Shown: positions 5,581-5,977 of the stretch, piece after piece
Numbering within the stretch: position 1 is the stretch's first letter
How the letters are laid out: every line of letters starts with the position of its first letter
Assembly (NCBI GenBank): GCA_016937315.1
Contig: JAFGWD010000178.1
Span: 1 to 5,977, forward strand
DNA: 5,977 nt
Direction of reading: 5' to 3'
Origin: Rhodospirillaceae bacterium
GTDB lineage: Bacteria; Pseudomonadota; Alphaproteobacteria; Rhodospirillales; Rhodospirillaceae
Notes under the pieces: generated by a model
Databases searched by the model: none
What the model was told of the DNA's origin: nothing
The model's input: the letters and a program-made list of their open reading frames with translations, nothing else
Translations under genes and position numbers: made by a program

Positions 5581-5977
5581 ACGCGCCCGGCATTGTCCAA
5601 GACCCTGGGCTCAGATAGGTTTGGAAAATATCCCGCGATTGCTGCGGCATCGGTGCCGCACGTAGGCTCTGACGGTCAATAAAGACGTGGACCCAATACC
5701 CTACGGCAGACGGCGTTTCCTCTTCCCTGCGGAACAGCGCGAACCCGAATCGTACGCTTGATCCTCCCAAACGCTCCACCCGCATCCCGCAATCCACGCT
5801 CTGTAACGGATAGTTCAGGGGTTTCAAAAACCGACACATATTTTCCGCAGCAAACGCGGTAACCGAACTGGATGGTGGAAAAACGTCATGGGTGCGGAAA
5901 AAATCCACCACTGCGATTTCGAAAAACCGCATGAACTCCACGTTATTGACGTGCCCCATCATATCGAAGTCCGACCA
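5579..5977 (-). CDS. Hotdog-fold acyl-CoA thioesterase (4HBT/FadM-YbgC type), 5' end missing
   Basis: The minus-strand frame is open to the window edge and ends in TAA at 5581-5579, showing the last 132 residues. The visible part begins WSDFDMMGHVNNVEFMRFFE, the classic opening of the 4-hydroxybenzoyl-CoA thioesterase-like hotdog family (usually 130-160 residues in all). Only a short N-terminal piece is probably lost. Asp5 of the visible part, in the DFD segment before MGHVNN, matches the catalytic aspartate of the family. The MRVERLGGSSVRFGFALFR and GYWVHVFID stretches match the central hotdog strands. The enzyme would hydrolyse an acyl-CoA or related thioester in the cytoplasm; the substrate cannot be read. 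An ATG at 5962 exists, but it cuts into the conserved motif and is not the real start. The gene converges on hsp20, with the two stops 46 bases apart. Confidence 0.9.
   Translation of the reverse strand, partial: WSDFDMMGHVNNVEFMRFFEIAVVDFFRTHDVFPPSSSVTAFAAENMCRFLKPLNYPLQSVDCGMRVERLGGSSVRFGFALFRREEETPSAVGYWVHVFIDRQSLRAAPMPQQSRDIFQTYLSPGSWTMPGA

Overview
The window looks like chromosomal DNA from an alphaproteobacterium, probably of the Rhodospirillales type. The evidence is the moderately high GC, the long cysteine-free form of ribosomal protein L31, a small heat-shock protein that starts with the MRxYDLSPL-type N-terminus usual in alphaproteobacteria, and a thermosensor-like leader in front of it. 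The genus is inference only.

Layout, left to right: (1) bases 1-246, the 3' end of a gene for a divergent OmpA-like C-terminal domain; (2) bases 300-1466, a MotA/TolQ/ExbB-type proton-channel protein; (3) bases 1463-2536, its partner, a MotB/OmpA-type protein overlapping it by ATGA; (4) bases 2598-2822, ribosomal protein L31 (rpmE), followed by a strong intrinsic terminator; (5) bases 2998-4920, a membrane-bound class III adenylate cyclase with an unassigned N-terminal domain and a Pro-Glu-Lys repeat linker; (6) bases 5059-5532, an Hsp20 small heat-shock protein with a heat-shock-type promoter, a three-hairpin ROSE-like leader and its own terminator; (7) bases 5579-5977 on the minus strand, a hotdog-fold acyl-CoA thioesterase cut by the window end.

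Genes 1-3 look like one envelope operon. An inner-membrane proton channel is paired with a single-pass protein that has a membrane aspartate, a long periplasmic coiled coil and a peptidoglycan-binding domain, which is the general plan of stator-type, proton-motive-force-driven machines. What it drives cannot be read from the window. L31 is downstream in the same direction, with no terminator in the 61-base gap. The cyclase is insulated by the L31 terminator and probably forms its own unit.

The best-supported regulatory element is the hsp20 leader. It has two perfect 7-bp hairpins and a third imperfect hairpin in which UCGCU pairs with the Shine-Dalgarno around a bulged G, the hallmark of ROSE RNA thermometers. 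A CTTGACA / CACATAT promoter is placed so that transcription would start at the foot of the first hairpin. No mobile element, CRISPR array, tRNA or rRNA was seen, and no intergenic stretch exceeds 300 bases.
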